From contig NZ_CP043909.1 in the NCBI RefSeq assembly GCF_008630915.1, forward strand, positions 806,001 to 870,000: a stretch of DNA of 64,000 nucleotides. Direction: 5' to 3'. Position numbers and translations under genes: made by a program. Below are positions 1 through 9,010 of this stretch, one piece after another; the stretch's first letter is position 1, and the number at the start of each line of letters is the position of its first letter. The notes under the pieces were generated by a model that ran no database searches, was not told the DNA's origin, and saw nothing but the letters and a program-made list of their open reading frames with translations. The DNA is from Acinetobacter suaedae (GTDB lineage: Bacteria > Pseudomonadota > Gammaproteobacteria > Pseudomonadales > Moraxellaceae).

Positions 1-186
1 ATTCGTGAACCGAAAAAATGTCTTAATTTTAATCGTGTAGTCGATAAAACACTCAATGGTGTCATCAATCTCACTGCAAATTTAAGTTATAAGCGACTTG
101 AAAAAATGGGCGAGCAAGTGGATACAGGGGCTGCTACAGCGTGCGTTAACCATTTTTTGGCATTTATGCATACAGAACCGAATTAG
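1..186 (+). CDS. Hypothetical protein, C-terminal end only (tandem paralogue)
   Basis: The window opens inside a reading frame that runs from base 1 to a TAG at 184-186 and gives the last 61 residues of a protein. The segment closely matches the end of the next gene (309-971): both contain IREPKKCL, VVDKTLNGVIN and YKRLEK at the same spacing. This is the downstream end of the upstream member of a tandem gene pair. A hairpin with a T-run follows at 252-276, so the two copies may be transcribed separately. I do not recognise the family and assign no function. The start and most of the protein lie outside the window. Confidence 0.75.
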   Translation: MREPKKCLNFNRVVDKTLNGVINLTANLSYKRLEKMGEQVDTGAATACVNHFLAFMHTEPN

Positions 187-251
187 GTTGTGCTACATTC
201 ATGAAGTAAAAGCCAAAATGATAGAATAGATTTTTACTTTGAAATTTGAAA

Positions 252-276
252 AGGCTTGTTTTAACAAGTCTTTTTT
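252..276 (+). terminator. Rho-independent terminator after the first paralogue
   Basis: AGGCTTGTT pairs with AACAAGTCT (one G-T wobble) and is followed by a T-run. It lies between the two tandem paralogues. It also argues against the TTG at 246 as a start for the second gene. Confidence 0.6.
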
Positions 277-308
277 ATTTACGGGACTCGAAAATTAAGG
301 TTGTGAGG

Positions 309-971
309 ATGAAGACCGCTGTTTATTTAAGTATTCATGCAGATACTTATGCAAGGTTTGCGCATATTCGAACGCAATTATTGCAAGGTAATAAAGAAAG
401 TCAGGCCAATGCGTTGGGTAATGTATTGTCTGAAATGGCTTGTGAGGTGATTGAACAAGTTTTTATGGTGCTATTACAAGAAAACCAACAGCACTCAAAA
501 ACAGGCGAGTCTGAAAAAGTGATTCAACAAATTTTAGAGGCGATTCGTAAATATATGCCTTGGTCAGTTTCTTTTTTTGGAAATGACCGCCTCATTCCTT
601 TGGTTGAATACTTATCCAAAACTTTACAAATTCAAGATGATCATATTTACATGACTTATCCTGTAGAGTCGCAACTCGCTCAGCAAGTTACAGCATCAGC
701 ACAAAAGTTAGCTGCAGGTGATCAGCAAGAAATTCAGCATGCACTCAAGCTTTTAACAGATGTGATTGATGTTGGGGTAACCCATTTGATTCGAGAACCG
801 AAAAAATGTTTAAAATTTAACTTTGTGGTCGATAAAACCTTAAATGGCGTGATCAATATGACAACGCATCTTGGTTATAAGCGCTTAGAAAAACTGGGCA
901 CTCAACTTGATCAACAGATGGCATCGACTTATGTTGATTATTTTCTAAAGTTTATGCGCCAGCAAGCATAG
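309..971 (+). CDS. Hypothetical protein, tandem paralogue of the gene at the left edge
   Basis: A 220-residue protein with no signal peptide or membrane segment that I can see; it looks soluble and helical. The start is ATG at 309 with TAAGG about 8 nt upstream. An in-frame TTG at 246 would begin before the terminator hairpin of the preceding gene and is unlikely. The last 60 or so residues closely match the fragment at 1-186, so this is a local duplication. The SDR gene begins 13 nt after the stop and may be co-transcribed. The family is not recognised. The central part has several short amphipathic stretches but no catalytic motif I can name. Confidence 0.7.
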   Translation: MKTAVYLSIHADTYARFAHIRTQLLQGNKESQANALGNVLSEMACEVIEQVFMVLLQENQQHSKTGESEKVIQQILEAIRKYMPWSVSFFGNDRLIPLVEYLSKTLQIQDDHIYMTYPVESQLAQQVTASAQKLAAGDQQEIQHALKLLTDVIDVGVTHLIREPKKCLKFNFVVDKTLNGVINMTTHLGYKRLEKLGTQLDQQMASTYVDYFLKFMRQQA

Positions 972-984
972 GTAGGGAAGAAAT

Positions 985-1791
985 ATGGCAAAGCTAAAGA
1001 GTCTTGAAAATAAAGTCGTTTGGATCACGGGCGCATCTTCTGGTTTGGGGAAAGCTTTAGCTCGTGAATGTGCATTACAAGGTGCGCAAGTTGTTTTGAC
1101 ATCGCGTCGTTATGAAGAATTGGAGTCGGTTCGTATTGGCTTATTGAAACCAGAACAACATATTTCAATTGCTGCCGATATCACTGATGAAGCCCAAGTC
1201 CGACACGCGTATGAGCAAGTATTGGCATGTAAGGGACGTATAGATTGGTTAATCAATAATGCAGGTTTAAGTCAGCGTGCTTTGATCCAAGATACAACGA
1301 TGCAAACAGAACGTGCAATCATGGAAGTGGATTACTTTTCACAAGTGTTTTTGACTAAAACAGTACTTCCAACCTTCCTGAAACAGAAATCGGGTCGAGT
1401 GGTATTTGTTTCGAGTGTTGCTGGACTATTAGGGACACAATATCGAGCCAGTTATTCTGCGGCAAAAGCTGCGATTCATATGTGGGCGAATAGTCTGCGT
1501 GCCGAAGTTGCAAAAGAGGGTGTTGAAGTTTCTGTCGTATTCCCTGGTTTTGTGAAGACCAATGTTTCCTTTAATGCATTAAACGGAGAAGGAAAGCCAC
1601 AAGGGCATCAAGATGAAGCGATTGAGAATGGATTAGATGCTGATATTTTTGCAGAACGCGTGGTTGCATCATTGATGGCGGGGGAGGAATATATTGTTGT
1701 TGGTGGTAAAAAAGAGCAACTCGGTGTTCTCGTCTCTCGTTTGTCACCAAGTTTGCTATACAAAATGATTCGTAAGAGTAAAGTGAAGTAA
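985..1791 (+). CDS. SDR-family NAD(P)-dependent oxidoreductase
   Basis: A 268-residue classical short-chain dehydrogenase/reductase, the usual length. The cofactor-binding glycine motif GASSGLGKAL is near residues 16-25, the NNAG motif near residue 91, and the catalytic Ser plus YxxxK (YSAAK) near residues 143-160. PGFVKTN follows, as in SDRs that use this loop to close over the cofactor. SRR after the second strand suggests NADP(H) preference. The substrate cannot be told from sequence; the C-terminal basic tail (RKSKVK) and overall look resemble DHRS7-like members. It lies 13 nt after the hypothetical gene and 24 nt before a small membrane protein gene, so the three may form an operon. Confidence 0.9.
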   Translation: MAKLKSLENKVVWITGASSGLGKALARECALQGAQVVLTSRRYEELESVRIGLLKPEQHISIAADITDEAQVRHAYEQVLACKGRIDWLINNAGLSQRALIQDTTMQTERAIMEVDYFSQVFLTKTVLPTFLKQKSGRVVFVSSVAGLLGTQYRASYSAAKAAIHMWANSLRAEVAKEGVEVSVVFPGFVKTNVSFNALNGEGKPQGHQDEAIENGLDADIFAERVVASLMAGEEYIVVGGKKEQLGVLVSRLSPSLLYKMIRKSKVK

Positions 1792-1815
1792 TGGAGACAT
1801 AAAAAAGGCTTTAAA

Positions 1816-2151
1816 ATGGAAGATGATTTGAACCCAGCACATTCGCCTGCAAAAAGACAAGTATCGATTTTATCTATAATCGTTTATCTCTTGTTTGCTG
1901 TCCCTGCCAGTATTCTTATTGGTGGGTTAGTCGCTTTGTTGTTGGTGATGCTAACCAATGCATCCCATCTTGAAGGGGCAAGCGGGTATGCTTGGGTTGG
2001 ATGGTTGATGGTCATTGCACCTTCTATTTATGTATTGTGCTTGATTACATTGCCAATCATGATAAAGAAATATCCAAAAATATTATCCGTAATGAATTGG
2101 ATATTTGCCGTCTTGACGCTTTGCTTAATTTTATCTTTAACCATCTTATAA
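1816..2151 (+). CDS. Small inner-membrane protein of unknown function
   Basis: A 111-residue protein with a charged cytoplasm-like N-terminus and three strongly hydrophobic stretches, at about residues 18-46, 60-82 and 90-111, so probably three transmembrane helices. No recognised domain. ATG at 1816 has a modest AAGGC ribosome site about 8 nt upstream. It follows the SDR gene closely on the same strand. It converges with the YbjQ gene on the other strand, and no clear terminator is visible in the 72-bp gap. Confidence 0.65.
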   Translation: MEDDLNPAHSPAKRQVSILSIIVYLLFAVPASILIGGLVALLLVMLTNASHLEGASGYAWVGWLMVIAPSIYVLCLITLPIMIKKYPKILSVMNWIFAVLTLCLILSLTIL

Positions 2152-2223
2152 TTGATCAGATAAGCATAGAATAAAATCTCAAGCATAAAGTACAAGACGG
2201 CAAGTTCATAAAGACATGCCTTT

Positions 2224-2664
2224 TTATCTTGGTGTTATAATCACCGTTCCATAGGCAAATACTTCAACCATACCACCTTGCATTCCCATTTCAGTGGTAC
2301 TTAAACGAACTCCTAAAATTTGGTGACCGCCCATTGCTTTTGCTTGTTGTTTTAAACGTACAATCGCTTCTCGGCGTGCACGTTCAACGATACTTTCATA
2401 ACTGATTAAGCGACCACCTAAAATATTTTTAATCGATGCAAGGATGAATTTAAAATAATCATGTGAGATCACGACATTACTACTAATTAAGTGCCCTGGA
2501 TGTTCACTACTTGCAAAGCGACGACTATCGATTTGGATATCCGCCAATAGACGTTCATTTTCGTCCAGTTCTCTTAAGTGTTTTTGTTCGTTATAACGAC
2601 CAAATCCCCAGCCTACAGAGAATAAAATCAGAAAAATGACAATCTGAAAAATTAAGCCATCCAT
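2224..2664 (-). CDS. YbjQ/UPF0145-family protein with an N-terminal membrane anchor
   Basis: A 146-residue protein. Residues 1-23 form one hydrophobic helix (LIFQIVIFLILFSVGWGFG), followed by a charged linker and then a YbjQ-like domain (UPF0145) from about residue 55 to the end, with ILGGRLISYESIVERARREA and a C-terminal segment ending in FAYGTVIITPR. YbjQ proteins form small oligomeric beta-rich rings; some are called heavy-metal-binding, but function is unsettled. The neighbour upstream (2674-3024) is a soluble member of the same family, 9 bp away, so this looks like a duplicated pair in one operon, with one member tethered to the membrane. Confidence 0.75.
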   Translation of the reverse strand: MDGLIFQIVIFLILFSVGWGFGRYNEQKHLRELDENERLLADIQIDSRRFASSEHPGHLISSNVVISHDYFKFILASIKNILGGRLISYESIVERARREAIVRLKQQAKAMGGHQILGVRLSTTEMGMQGGMVEVFAYGTVIITPR

Positions 2665-2673
2665 TTGGTATTC

Positions 2674-3024
2674 CTATGAACTAAATGGATCTGGGAGTTT
2701 AGGTGTCATCGGTTGTACCACGACGGCGGTGCCATAGACAAACAACTCAGATGCACCTTGTGTAATACTCGAGGTTGAAAAACGAATACCTACGACTGCA
2801 TTTGCACCTAGACTTTGTGCTTTATCGATCATACGTTGCATGGCTTCTTGGCGAGATTCTTCTAACAGTTCGGTATACGCAGTTAATTCGCCACCAACAA
2901 TGTTTTTTAAGCCGGCAAGAAAATCGCGCCCCACATGTTTACTGCGTACCGTGCTGCCATAAACGACGTCTAGTTGGCGTAAGATCGTATGACCGGGTAC
3001 AGATTCTAAATTGCTCAATAACAT
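2674..3024 (-). CDS. YbjQ/UPF0145-family protein
   Basis: A 116-residue protein that is nearly all YbjQ domain: a start like MLLSNLESVPGHTI, KNIVGGELTAYTELLEESRQ in the middle and FVYGTAVVV near the end. I chose ATG at 3024 because it matches where family members begin. The longer frame from a TTG at 3075 would start close to the adeK terminator hairpin (3084-3116). The ribosome site is weak for both starts. It is first in a two-gene minus-strand unit with its membrane-anchored relative. Confidence 0.75.
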   Translation of the reverse strand: MLLSNLESVPGHTILRQLDVVYGSTVRSKHVGRDFLAGLKNIVGGELTAYTELLEESRQEAMQRMIDKAQSLGANAVVGIRFSTSSITQGASELFVYGTAVVVQPMTPKLPDPFSS

Positions 3025-3083
3025 TATTTTTTGACCATTAAAAATTCTTTTTGAAGATAAGAAATATTGACTCAACTTGCAAT

Positions 3084-3116
3084 AAAAAAGCTCACTGATT
3101 TGCAGTGAGCTTTTTT
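3084..3116 (-). terminator. Terminator of the adeIJK operon
   Basis: A perfect CTCACTG/CAGTGAG stem with a five-base loop is flanked by A and T runs, so it could work in both directions. It sits 15 nt past the adeK stop and just upstream of the ybjQ pair. Confidence 0.85.
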
Positions 3117-3131
3117 AAAACAATTGAAAGA

Positions 3132-4589
3132 CTACTTATTGTAGTGTTTTTCAGAACTTGATGGTTGAAGTGTAACCGTTTCATTGGTTGAGGCTTTTAA
3201 ACCACCGCCCAGTGTTTTGTACAGTTCAACTTGATTGTTCTGTTCAGCTTGTTGCAGTAACAATAAACCTTGTTCTGCTGCGTATGCTGATCGTTGCGCA
3301 TCCAGTACTGTTAAATAACTATCAATCCCAGCACGGAAACGTGCATTTGAAAGTTTATAAGTAGTATTGGTGGCTTCAACCAAACGTTGCTGTGCTGCAA
3401 GACGTTCGCCAATGTTAGCACGTGTTGCAAGAGCATCGTTCACTTCGCGGAAAGCAGATTGAACTGACTTTTCGTAGTTAGATAACGCAATTTTTTGATC
3501 CGTTTCTGAGATTTTGACATTGGCACGACGTGTACCCCAGTCAAAAATCGGCATATCAATGCTTGGACCAATTGACCATACGCCGTTTGCTGATTTAAAT
3601 AAATCACTTAAATCAGTTGAGGCATAACCTGCTGAACCAGTCAAACTAATGCTTGGGAACAATTGTGCTTTGGCTGCACCAATATTGGCACCTGCAGCAC
3701 TTAATTGATATTCAGCTGCTTTGACATCTGGACGGTTGTTCAGTAAGTCACTTGGCAAACCAGTAGCAAATACATTCTGCTGAGTAACACGTTTAACAGG
3801 TTGCACAGGCAACAAGTTTTGCGGTACAGGTTGACCTACTAAAAGATTCAGCAAGTTTGCTGCTTGTGCAATTTGTGTCTTGTAATTTGCAACGTCATTG
3901 CGTGCTGTTTCAACAGAGATCTGAGCCTGACGTAACGGGACTTCACTGTCGATACCAACATCAAAGCGTCGTTTGTTTAGATTATAAGACTCTTGTTGCG
4001 CTTTAAACGTTTGCTCAGCAAGTTTTAAGTTCGCTGTTGCAAATGAATAATTTAACCATGCTTGAGTGACTTGACTAATCAAACTGATTTGGGTTGAGTC
4101 ACGTGCACTTTGAGTGGCTAGATAGTTATCTAAGGCGGCATCTTTTAGGCTGCGAACGCGACCCCAAAAATCAAGCTCATAGGCAGTGACACCCAAACCT
4201 ACTTGATAAGTTGAATATGGATTGTTTGGATCACGTGTAGGAGTAACCTGACGAATCGCACTACCACTCGCACCAATCGTTGGAAGCTGATTGTTTTCAG
4301 TAATTCGATACTGTTGTTGTGCACGTTCAATATTGAGCGCTGCAGTACGCAAATCACGGTTATTGGTCAATGCTAAATCAATCACCTCAATTAAACGAGG
4401 GTCAGAAAAGAATTGCTTATAACCTTGTTCTGCAATAGAAGAACCAGAAGCGCTGTTATATGCATAGCTTTCTGGAATATCGGTTTTCACGACCGGTTCT
4501 GGGCCGCGCATGCTTTGACATGCAGTCAAAGCAAGCGCAAGTGCAGATACCGCAATGCTACGACCTGAAATAGACCATACTGTTTGCAT
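3132..4589 (-). CDS. adeK: RND efflux outer-membrane channel lipoprotein AdeK
   Basis: A 485-residue TolC/OprM-type factor that forms the outer-membrane duct of a tripartite RND pump. The N-terminus has a signal peptide with a lipobox (ALTAC, Cys near residue 24), followed by repeated helical stretches typical of the trimeric barrel and tunnel (two OEP domains, about residues 70-260 and 275-465). The usual length is about 480. The adeJ stop TGA overlaps this ATG by one base (TGATG), so translation is probably coupled; a GTG one codon earlier is a less likely start. A strong terminator follows. The name rests on the gene order adeI-adeJ-adeK and close resemblance to the Acinetobacter pump. Confidence 0.9.
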   Translation of the reverse strand: MQTVWSISGRSIAVSALALALTACQSMRGPEPVVKTDIPESYAYNSASGSSIAEQGYKQFFSDPRLIEVIDLALTNNRDLRTAALNIERAQQQYRITENNQLPTIGASGSAIRQVTPTRDPNNPYSTYQVGLGVTAYELDFWGRVRSLKDAALDNYLATQSARDSTQISLISQVTQAWLNYSFATANLKLAEQTFKAQQESYNLNKRRFDVGIDSEVPLRQAQISVETARNDVANYKTQIAQAANLLNLLVGQPVPQNLLPVQPVKRVTQQNVFATGLPSDLLNNRPDVKAAEYQLSAAGANIGAAKAQLFPSISLTGSAGYASTDLSDLFKSANGVWSIGPSIDMPIFDWGTRRANVKISETDQKIALSNYEKSVQSAFREVNDALATRANIGERLAAQQRLVEATNTTYKLSNARFRAGIDSYLTVLDAQRSAYAAEQGLLLLQQAEQNNQVELYKTLGGGLKASTNETVTLQPSSSEKHYNK

Positions 4590-7500
4590 CACGATTTATG
4601 CTCCTGAATGTTTATAGTTTTTGGTTTGTACTTAAAGATACTACGAATCCACACGAAGAATACAGGGATAAAGAAAATACCTAGAAGTGTTGAAGAGAGT
4701 ACGCCACCCAAGACACCGTAACCTACCGAATGCTGACTGCCGGCACCTGCACCAGAAGATAATGCTAGTGGAAGTACACCAAAGCCGAAGGCAAGTGTGG
4801 TCATGATGATTGGACGTAGACGCATTTTCGCAGCATGCAACGTTGCTTCTAGTAACTCTTCACCTTGTTCCTGCAAGTCTTTTGCAAATTCTACAATCAA
4901 GATCGCATTCTTTGCCGATAGACCAATCACAGCAATAATCGCAACTTGGAAGTAGATGTTATTTGAAAGATTTGGATCATCTTTCAGTACCATACCAAAG
5001 TAAGTTAAGAGAATCGCACCAATAATACCAAGTGGAACTACAAGTAAGACAGAGAACGGGATAGACCAGCTTTCATATAATGCTGCTAAGCATAAGAATA
5101 CGATCAACAAAGAAAGTGCATAAAGGAATGGCGCTTGAGCACCAGACTCACGTTCTTCGAGTGATAAGCCTGTCCATTCATAGTCGAAACCTTGTAAGCC
5201 CATTGATGGAAGTTTTGCAATAATTTCTTCCATGGCTTTCATCGAGTCACCAGAACTTGTTCCTGGTGCAGGTGTACCTTGAATGTTCACCGATGACACG
5301 CCGTTATAACGTTCAAGACGAGGAGAGCCATAGGTCCATTTACCCGTTGCAAACGCAGAGAAAGGAACCATTTCACCTACATTATTACGCACATACCATT
5401 TGTTTAAGTCTTCAGGCATCATACGGCTATCCGCTTCACCTTGAACATAAACTTTCTTCACACGACCACGATCGATGAAGTCATTAATATATGAACCACC
5501 CCATGCCATGCTCATGGTGCTATTGATGTCAGCAATGCTAACACCCATTGCACCCGCTTGTGCTTGGTCGATCATAATTTGATATTGTGGTGTATCTTCT
5601 TGACCATTTGGACGTACGCCAACCAGTCGTTTGTCTTGAGACGCTAAACCTAAAACTGTATTACGTGCAGCAATCAGTTTCTCGTGACCTTGACCTGCTG
5701 AGTCTTTCAACTGTAGGTTAAAACCAGCAGTAACACCTAATTCAGGCATTGCAGGTAGTTGTAATGGCATGATGTATGATGCGTCTTTGACGATCATATT
5801 GAGTGCCATACCACGTTGAATCAGTGCGCCAATTTGCGTTTCCGCAGTGGTACGATCCTTCCAGTCTTTTAGCTTAATAAAGCCGATACCTGCATTTTGA
5901 CCGATCCCTGTAAATGAGAAGCCTGATACAGTAAAGATTGATTCAACTGTATCTTCTTCCTTCATAAAGAAGTTGGTCATGGTATCAATAACTTTATCGG
6001 TACGATCAAGCGTTGCATTTGGCGGTAGTTGTACTAATGTCATCACAACACCCTGATCTTCTTCTGGTAGGAATGAAGAAGGGAGTTTTTGGAACATGAA
6101 CACCAATAAGCCAATCACAACAGCATAGAGCACGCCTGAAAAGATTTTGGCTTTCAGCATACGACTTACGCCGTTCTGATAACCATGTGACACGCGGTCA
6201 AAGCTATGGTTAAACCATCTAAAGAAGCGAGCAAAAATATTGTTACTCGGTGCTTTATTTGGATCATGTTGCTTTAACAATGTTGCACAAAGGGCAGGGG
6301 TAAAGGTGAGTGCAACGATCAATGATAGAACCATTGCTGTAACGAGCGTAATCGAGAACTGACGATAAATCACCCCAGTTGTACCACTGAAAAATGCCAT
6401 TGGTACGAATACCGCACTTAATACACTGGTGATACCAATCAGCGCACCAGAGATTTGTTTCATGGATTTTTCAGTTGAAGCAACAGGATCAGTATGTTCT
6501 TCTGACATAACACGTTCGACGTTCTCAACCACAACAATGGCGTCATCGACCAATAGACCGATTGCTAGAACCATTGCAAACATGGTTAAAGTATTGATCG
6601 AGAATCCAAAAATGTTAATCACTGCAAATGTACCGAGTACAACCACAGGGATCGCCAAAGTTGGAATAATCGTTGCACGCCAGTTCTGTAAGAATAGGAA
6701 CATGACGATGAAGACCAAAATCACCGCTTCAATCAGCGTATGTACGACACTTTCGATTGAGAGCTTGATAAATGGTGTGGTGTCATAAGCCAGTTTATCT
6801 TCAAGACCAGCAGGATAGTTTTTACGTAACTCAGTTAAGCGCTCTTCAACAGCAGCAGCTGTATCAAGTGCATTGGAACCTGTTGCCATCTTGATCGCAA
6901 GACCACCAGCAGGTTTACCATTAAACATAGAGTTAAATGCATAAGTATCTGAACCTAGTTCTACTCGAGCAACGTCCTTTAAGCGAACTTCAGCACCAGA
7001 AGCCGTGTTTTTTAAGAAGATATTCTTAAACTGTTCAGGCGTTTGCAATAAGCTTTGCGCATTCACCGTAGCATTGATCACTTGATCTTTTACGGCAGGT
7101 GCACCACCGAGCTGACCAACAGCAACTTGAGAGTTTTGAGCTTGTAATGCACGAGCAACATCACTTGGTGTAAGTTGATAGTTGGTCAGTTTTGCTGGAT
7201 CAAGCCAAATACGCATCGCATAAGAACCACCAAAGACTTGGACTTCACCAACACCAGCAACACGACTAATCGGTTCTTTGATTGATGAGTTTACATAGTC
7301 TTTAATGTCAGAGTCAGACATGCTGTTATCTGGTGAATAAAATGCAAGAACTTGTAAGAAACTTGCGCCAGATTTAGTAACAGTTACACCTTGACGTTGT
7401 ACATCTTCAGGCAAAAGCGCTGTTGCGGATTGCAATTTATTTTGTACTTGAACTTGTGCAATATCAGGATCGATACCTTGTTCAAAGTTAAGTTCGATCG

Positions 7501-7765
7501 ATGCTTGACCATTACCAGAACTGTTCGATGAAATATAACGTAAACCATCCAAACCATTCATCTGTTGTTCAATAATCTGGGTTACTGTGTTTTCAACAGT
7601 TTCAGCTGACGCACCCGGATAAGTCGCAGAGATGGTAACGGTTGGCGGAGCAATCGTTGGATATTGGGCAATAGGCATCTTTGACAAGGTTAATATCCCT
7701 GCCAGCATGATGACTAATGCGATCACCCACGCAAATATGGGGCGATGGATAAAAAATTGAGCCAT
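4589..7765 (-). CDS. adeJ: RND multidrug efflux transporter AdeJ (HAE-1 family)
   Basis: A 1058-residue inner-membrane proton/drug antiporter of the AcrB type, normal length. It begins with MAQFFIHRPIFAWVIAL, as HAE-1 pumps do. Two halves each carry a large periplasmic loop and a group of helices. The proton-relay Asp pair is visible in LLVDDAIVVVENVERV near residues 405-420, and the second-half equivalent is GLSAKNAILIVEFAKD near residue 950. In Acinetobacter AdeIJK exports many lipophilic compounds, including beta-lactams, quinolones, tetracyclines and tigecycline. The gene follows adeI by 12 nt and overlaps adeK by one base. No frameshift or truncation is seen. Confidence 0.95.
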   Translation of the reverse strand: MAQFFIHRPIFAWVIALVIMLAGILTLSKMPIAQYPTIAPPTVTISATYPGASAETVENTVTQIIEQQMNGLDGLRYISSNSSGNGQASIELNFEQGIDPDIAQVQVQNKLQSATALLPEDVQRQGVTVTKSGASFLQVLAFYSPDNSMSDSDIKDYVNSSIKEPISRVAGVGEVQVFGGSYAMRIWLDPAKLTNYQLTPSDVARALQAQNSQVAVGQLGGAPAVKDQVINATVNAQSLLQTPEQFKNIFLKNTASGAEVRLKDVARVELGSDTYAFNSMFNGKPAGGLAIKMATGSNALDTAAAVEERLTELRKNYPAGLEDKLAYDTTPFIKLSIESVVHTLIEAVILVFIVMFLFLQNWRATIIPTLAIPVVVLGTFAVINIFGFSINTLTMFAMVLAIGLLVDDAIVVVENVERVMSEEHTDPVASTEKSMKQISGALIGITSVLSAVFVPMAFFSGTTGVIYRQFSITLVTAMVLSLIVALTFTPALCATLLKQHDPNKAPSNNIFARFFRWFNHSFDRVSHGYQNGVSRMLKAKIFSGVLYAVVIGLLVFMFQKLPSSFLPEEDQGVVMTLVQLPPNATLDRTDKVIDTMTNFFMKEEDTVESIFTVSGFSFTGIGQNAGIGFIKLKDWKDRTTAETQIGALIQRGMALNMIVKDASYIMPLQLPAMPELGVTAGFNLQLKDSAGQGHEKLIAARNTVLGLASQDKRLVGVRPNGQEDTPQYQIMIDQAQAGAMGVSIADINSTMSMAWGGSYINDFIDRGRVKKVYVQGEADSRMMPEDLNKWYVRNNVGEMVPFSAFATGKWTYGSPRLERYNGVSSVNIQGTPAPGTSSGDSMKAMEEIIAKLPSMGLQGFDYEWTGLSLEERESGAQAPFLYALSLLIVFLCLAALYESWSIPFSVLLVVPLGIIGAILLTYFGMVLKDDPNLSNNIYFQVAIIAVIGLSAKNAILIVEFAKDLQEQGEELLEATLHAAKMRLRPIIMTTLAFGFGVLPLALSSGAGAGSQHSVGYGVLGGVLSSTLLGIFFIPVFFVWIRSIFKYKPKTINIQEHKS

Positions 7766-7777
7766 TCAATGTGCCCC

Positions 7778-9001
7778 TTATGCTTTTACAGTTGCTTTTT
7801 GCTCTGCTGGAGCAGGTTGTGCAGCATTTTTGTCATTTGCAGGTTGAGCTTGATAAGGTTTTGCAGAAACCTCTTGCCCATCTTTAACTTTGGCAACACC
7901 GTCTACAATTACTTTATCGCCAGCTTTAAGACCATTGGTAACAATCCAGTTTTGGCCTTGAACACCAGCTGTATCAATAGGACGTGTTTCAACAGTTCCT
8001 TTATCATTGACGATCATGACGGTTGCTTGACCTGTTGGTAAGCGAGCTACAGCCGCTTGAGGAATCAGATAGGCATTTGGTACAAGACCTTGCACGATCT
8101 GTGCTGTTGTATACATACCAGGGAGTAGCAAATGATTTGGATTTGAGAACACTGCTCGCAAAGTTACAGTACCTGTGTCTTGGTTCACGGAGGCATCTGA
8201 GAAGGTTAATTGCCCTTCAATCGGATAGGTTGAACCATCTTCAAGTTTTAACTTTACTTTGGTGTTATTGCTGTTGCTTAAACTGCCCTTGCTCAGTTGT
8301 TGGCGTAAGCGTAAAAGTTCCGCACTGGATTGATTGATATCAACGTAGATTGGATCAAGTTGTTGAATTGTAACTAATGGTGCAGTTTGGTTTGCGGTCA
8401 CTAACGCACCAGCCGTCACGGATGAACGACCAGATTGTCCAGAAATCGGTGAACGGATGGTTGAGTAACCAAAATCAACTTCTGCATTTTTTACTTGCGC
8501 TTGAGCAGCTGCAACTTGAGCTTCAGAAACTCTTACTTGACCAAGTAAGTCATCATATTCTTGTTTAGAGACTGCGTTGCTCGAAACAAGTTGTTGATAA
8601 CGATTTAATTTGGTACGTAATGAGCTTAGGTTTGCTTGTTGCTGCAAAAGAGCAGCTTTTGCATTGTCTAAAGCTGCACGATTTGCACGTGAATCAAGCT
8701 CATAAAGTGCTTGACCTTCAGATACATAACTGCCTTCTGTAAATAAGCGCTTTAAAATTACACCACTTGTTTGTGGACGAACTTCTGAAATTTGATATGC
8801 AGATGTTCGGCCCGAAAGTTCAACGTTTTGTTCAATACTTTGCGGTTGAGCTACAAGTACACCAACCTCAGCAGGTGGCATTTGTTGTGCAGCAGCAGCT
8901 TGCTGTGCATCGTTTGTATCTTTGCTACAACCAACAAGTGCGATGCTTGTTGCTAATGCGCAAGCAGTCAGGGCAGGAGCCCAAAGCTTAGCCGACATCA
9001 T
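7778..9001 (-). CDS. adeI: RND efflux periplasmic adaptor lipoprotein AdeI
   Basis: A 407-residue membrane-fusion protein that links AdeJ to AdeK. The signal peptide ends in a lipobox (ALVGC, Cys about residue 25). Then come the barrel-sandwich (lipoyl-like) halves around the coiled-coil hairpin (about residues 95-165, rich in Ala/Gln), a beta-barrel domain, and a Gln/Ala-rich tail. Two ATGs in tandem could start it; GAGG lies 7 nt before the first at 9001. The PAP2 stop is 9 nt upstream, so adeIJK is probably read from the promoter ahead of pap2 (9688-9716) as one transcript. Confidence 0.95.
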   Translation of the reverse strand: MMSAKLWAPALTACALATSIALVGCSKDTNDAQQAAAAQQMPPAEVGVLVAQPQSIEQNVELSGRTSAYQISEVRPQTSGVILKRLFTEGSYVSEGQALYELDSRANRAALDNAKAALLQQQANLSSLRTKLNRYQQLVSSNAVSKQEYDDLLGQVRVSEAQVAAAQAQVKNAEVDFGYSTIRSPISGQSGRSSVTAGALVTANQTAPLVTIQQLDPIYVDINQSSAELLRLRQQLSKGSLSNSNNTKVKLKLEDGSTYPIEGQLTFSDASVNQDTGTVTLRAVFSNPNHLLLPGMYTTAQIVQGLVPNAYLIPQAAVARLPTGQATVMIVNDKGTVETRPIDTAGVQGQNWIVTNGLKAGDKVIVDGVAKVKDGQEVSAKPYQAQPANDKNAAQPAPAEQKATVKA

Positions 9002-9010
9002 TATTCCACC

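Noticed and set aside
246..308. TTG start at 246 for the second paralogue
   Set aside because: It lies just before a terminator hairpin of the preceding gene. ATG at 309 has a proper ribosome site.
3025..3075. Upstream TTG start for the first YbjQ gene
   Set aside because: The extra residues do not match the family's N-terminus and the start would be nearly in the adeK terminator.
5257..6788. Plus-strand ORFs inside adeJ
   Set aside because: They are shadows of a full-length conserved transporter on the other strand, without start signals.
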